Source of the DNA: a virus
Length of the DNA stretch: 20,906 nucleotides
Virus record (IMG/VR): IMGVR_UViG_3300047546_002568
Location: 1-20,906 of that record
Direction: 5' to 3' (one strand)
In this document: positions 19,243-20,906 of the stretch, in pieces
How the letters are laid out: every line of letters begins with the position of its first letter
How positions within the stretch are numbered: position 1 is the first letter of the stretch
Translations under genes and position numbers: made by a program
The notes under the pieces: generated by a model
Told to the model about the DNA's origin: nothing
The model's database searches: none
What the model saw: only the letters and a program-made list of their open reading frames with translations

Positions 19243-19697
19243 TGCAACAAGAACAAGCACAGGCTGAAAAGCGCCAGCGAATTAGTGATCGTGCACGCCG
19301 CATGATCTGGGTGACTTTCCGTCGGGAAGGCATTCACAGGTACCCAGCAGCACAGGATGACCCTGCTCTGGCAACCGGAGACCAGTATGACGTATCGTTT
19401 TTGGCCTATCCTCATAGGCATATTTTTCATTTCACTGTGGCCATTCAGGTATGGCATAACGACAGAGATGTGGAATTCATTCAATTCAAGCGATGGCTTG
19501 AAGGACTGTATTCTGGCGCACAAGGTGTTTTGTCGCTAGATTACAAAAGCTGCGAAATGATTAGCGATGATTTATATGAACAAATCGCTAGTCGTTACCC
19601 AGACCGTGACATTGAAATCACCGTCAGTGAAGATGGTGAGAACGGTGCCACGATTCATTATAAAACTCATCAACCCATTCAACAACTAGCCATCTAA
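19239..19697 (+). CDS. QueD/6-pyruvoyl-tetrahydropterin synthase-fold protein, catalytic triad altered
   Basis: A 152-residue T-fold protein (M1 at ATG 19239; the ATG at 19242 is equally good behind GGAG 19231-19234). QueD makes 6-carboxy-tetrahydropterin in the 7-deazaguanine pathway. Features: GIHRYPAA (H33) and PHRHIFHFTV (H59, H61) supply the three zinc histidines; DRDVEFIQFKRWLEGLY matches the family's 'DFxxLK' stretch; SCEMISDDLYEQI matches the C-terminal 'PTxENxxxxI' helix; VSEDGENGA gives the pterin-binding Glu (E131). However, the catalytic Cys four residues before the HxH is L55, and the Asp-His pair is D101-Y102. So zinc and pterin or purine binding look kept but the standard chemistry may not be. 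I recognise it from other T4-like phages, where it is often unnamed. Confidence 0.75.
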   Translation: MMQQEQAQAEKRQRISDRARRMIWVTFRREGIHRYPAAQDDPALATGDQYDVSFLAYPHRHIFHFTVAIQVWHNDRDVEFIQFKRWLEGLYSGAQGVLSLDYKSCEMISDDLYEQIASRYPDRDIEITVSEDGENGATIHYKTHQPIQQLAI

Positions 19698-19707
19698 GGA
19701 GCAACAA

Positions 19708-19938
19708 ATGGCACGACAACAACATCAACCTAACCCCCGCGTCCGTCAAATTTTTGATGACCTGGAACGGTATCTGGCCTTCTGCCAGGACTATGGATAC
19801 AAATTTGACGAGAGCACACTGTATGACATGCGTAACTACGCCTGGCAACAGTACACCAAGTGCGTGGGCAACAAAAACTTCAAGGACCAGTGGGCTGATG
19901 ATGCTCGCAAGATGAACAATGTGGTAACATTTGACTGA
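19708..19938 (+). CDS. Small conserved T4-like phage protein, function unknown
   Basis: A 76-residue soluble protein with an excellent ribosome-binding site (AAGGAG at 19697-19702 overlapping the upstream stop). The sequence MARQQHQPNPRVRQIFDDLE, then YLAFCQDYGYKFDESTLYDM and NYAWQQY, suggests a small helical domain with conserved aromatics. I recognise similar proteins from aquatic T4-like phages, where they are hypothetical. There is no catalytic motif. It lies one base before the glycosyltransferase start and so shares its transcript. Confidence 0.75.
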   Translation: MARQQHQPNPRVRQIFDDLERYLAFCQDYGYKFDESTLYDMRNYAWQQYTKCVGNKNFKDQWADDARKMNNVVTFD

Positions 19939-19939
19939 C

Positions 19940-20906
19940 ATGAACAGCATATTCATTGTGCCCATTGAGCCCATTGATCAGCGATATACTGCTCAATGGT
20001 ATGTGAACATTCCTGCCACCATCAGGCAGCAGGTGCGTGATCAGGGCTTGCCCTTTGCAGTGATCACAGTAGATGGGCAGAGTGTGCCTGATGGTACTAC
20101 ACAGGGTGCCTTTCTGGACTTTGCAGCCACCAACGCCTACAAGGCCAGTCAGGTGCAGGCCATCAGTGAATTGTTCATGATTGGTCGTGTGCAACCAGGT
20201 GACAGGTTTCTGGTCACAGATGCCTGGAATTTTGCCATCACTGCCATCCGTTACATGAGCGACCTGCTGGAGATTCCAGTGGAGATTCATGGCATCTGGC
20301 ATGCTGGCGCCTATGATCCCAGTGATATTCTGGGTATGCGCATGAGCAAGCCCTGGCCCTGGGTACAGGAGCAGGCCTGGTTCATGGCCCTGGATTACAG
20401 CTACTTTGCCACTGACTTTCATCTGGACATGTTTGCCTACAACCTGGGCATTGACAAGTCACAGTGGGGGCATAGGCTGATTCGCAGCGGTCAACCACAT
20501 GACCAGATTGTGGCTCCACTTGAGAGCTATCAACAGGTGGTCAAGGACCGCCAGGTGATCTGGCCTCATCGGTACAACGATGACAAGCAGCCGGTTATTG
20601 CTGAGGATCTGGCACAGACCTTTGACATGATCATCACACAAAAGATGAATCTGAGCAAGGCTGATTATTATGCTACTCTGGGTCGCACACAGGTGATCTT
20701 CAGTTGTGCCTTGCATGAAAATCTGGGCATCAGTGTCATGGAAGGTTGCCTGGCTGGTGCAATTCCAGTGGTACCAGACCGCTGTAGTTATGCTGAAATG
20801 TATCTGCCAGAGTTCAAGTATCCCAGCAAGTGGACTCAGAACTACGCCATGTTTGAAACGCATCGTGAGGAACTGGTGGCGTTCATTCGTGAGCGTCTGG
20901 ACAATC
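19940..20906 (+). CDS. GT-B glycosyltransferase, 3' end cut by window
   Basis: An open frame of 322 codons from ATG 19940 to the window edge with no stop. The C-terminal half has GT-B hallmarks: VIWPHRYNDDKQP around residue 210-225 (the 'PHR..EKxP' strand), then ATLGRTQVIFSCALHENLG and an E-x7-E pair, E260 and E268, followed by GCLAGAIPVVPDRCSYAEMY, which binds the nucleotide sugar in GT4-type enzymes. The N-terminal half (MNSIFIVPIEPIDQRYTAQW, GDRFLVTDAW, PVEIHGIWHAGAYDPSD) is an acceptor-binding domain of a type I recognise from aquatic T4-like phages. In T4, GT-B enzymes glucosylate hydroxymethylcytosine in DNA; here a modified base, virion protein or host surface are possible acceptors. 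The DNA idea rests on neighbours only. Confidence 0.85.
   Translation, partial: MNSIFIVPIEPIDQRYTAQWYVNIPATIRQQVRDQGLPFAVITVDGQSVPDGTTQGAFLDFAATNAYKASQVQAISELFMIGRVQPGDRFLVTDAWNFAITAIRYMSDLLEIPVEIHGIWHAGAYDPSDILGMRMSKPWPWVQEQAWFMALDYSYFATDFHLDMFAYNLGIDKSQWGHRLIRSGQPHDQIVAPLESYQQVVKDRQVIWPHRYNDDKQPVIAEDLAQTFDMIITQKMNLSKADYYATLGRTQVIFSCALHENLGISVMEGCLAGAIPVVPDRCSYAEMYLPEFKYPSKWTQNYAMFETHREELVAFIRERLDN

Noticed and set aside
19880-20863. Antisense open frames across the glycosyltransferase gene
   Set aside because: The plus-strand frame carries clear GT-B motifs and runs open to the edge; the minus frames are complementary shadows.
1-20906. CRISPR arrays, tRNA genes, insertion sequences or integrase/attachment sites
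   Set aside because: No spaced direct repeats, cloverleaf-like sequences, transposase motifs or integrase genes were found on either strand by reading.

Overview
This window is part of the genome of a T4-like tailed phage (myovirus), most similar in gene content to the T4-like phages of aquatic bacteria. The evidence is a set of T4 replication genes, all on the + strand: the end of a Toprim-type primase, a DnaB-type helicase (gp41), a family-B DNA polymerase (gp43), a gp45-type sliding clamp, a DsbA-like DNA-binding protein and a RecB-like phage exonuclease. Genes are densely packed with ATGA, TGATG or short overlaps, there are no tRNA genes, no cellular core genes, and no gene-free stretch longer than about 90 bases. 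The host cannot be named from this window; one near-perfect sigma70 promoter shows only that the host uses a standard bacterial housekeeping polymerase.

Layout. 2-1761: primase end and helicase. 1799-4534: small proteins of T4-like phage type, including a probably abundant monocistronic late protein (2128-2538) that ends in a clear intrinsic terminator. 4572-5255: exonuclease behind a consensus early promoter. 5306-7000: repeat-rich fibre-type structural protein. 7002-12450: a tight cluster of mosaic, often basic proteins, many with a short M-[KR]-x-x-[ED]-L/F type N-terminus and in-frame 'GVAEG'-like motifs, together with a Dps-like ferritin and a GIY-YIG nuclease; a RibD-like deaminase follows. 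13023-17165: dsbA-like, membrane protein, polymerase and clamp. 17162-20906 (open at the right edge): a small structural-looking protein, a tRNA-guanine transglycosylase-like protein resembling DpdA, a DUF465-like protein, a QueD/PTPS-fold protein, a small protein and a GT-B glycosyltransferase.

How the parts may work together. The primase, helicase, polymerase, clamp and exonuclease are the replication and host-DNA or recombination machinery. The right end looks like a DNA-modification cassette: a DpdA-like enzyme would exchange guanine in phage DNA for a 7-deazaguanine, while the QueD-fold protein and the glycosyltransferase could make or decorate the base (inference). The central cluster may encode proteins packaged in the head and trimmed by the prohead protease: the N-termini and V/L/I-A-E motifs resemble the T4 capsid-targeting sequence and the gp21 cleavage rule (inference).

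Regulation seen in sequence: repeated NATAAATA or NNTAAATA boxes matching the T4 late promoter core, two sigma70-like promoters, one terminator, a perfect 9-bp hairpin abutting the fibre start codon, and inverted repeats before the dsbA-like gene and the clamp gene. Several promoter boxes lie so close to start codons that the transcripts would be leaderless or nearly so.
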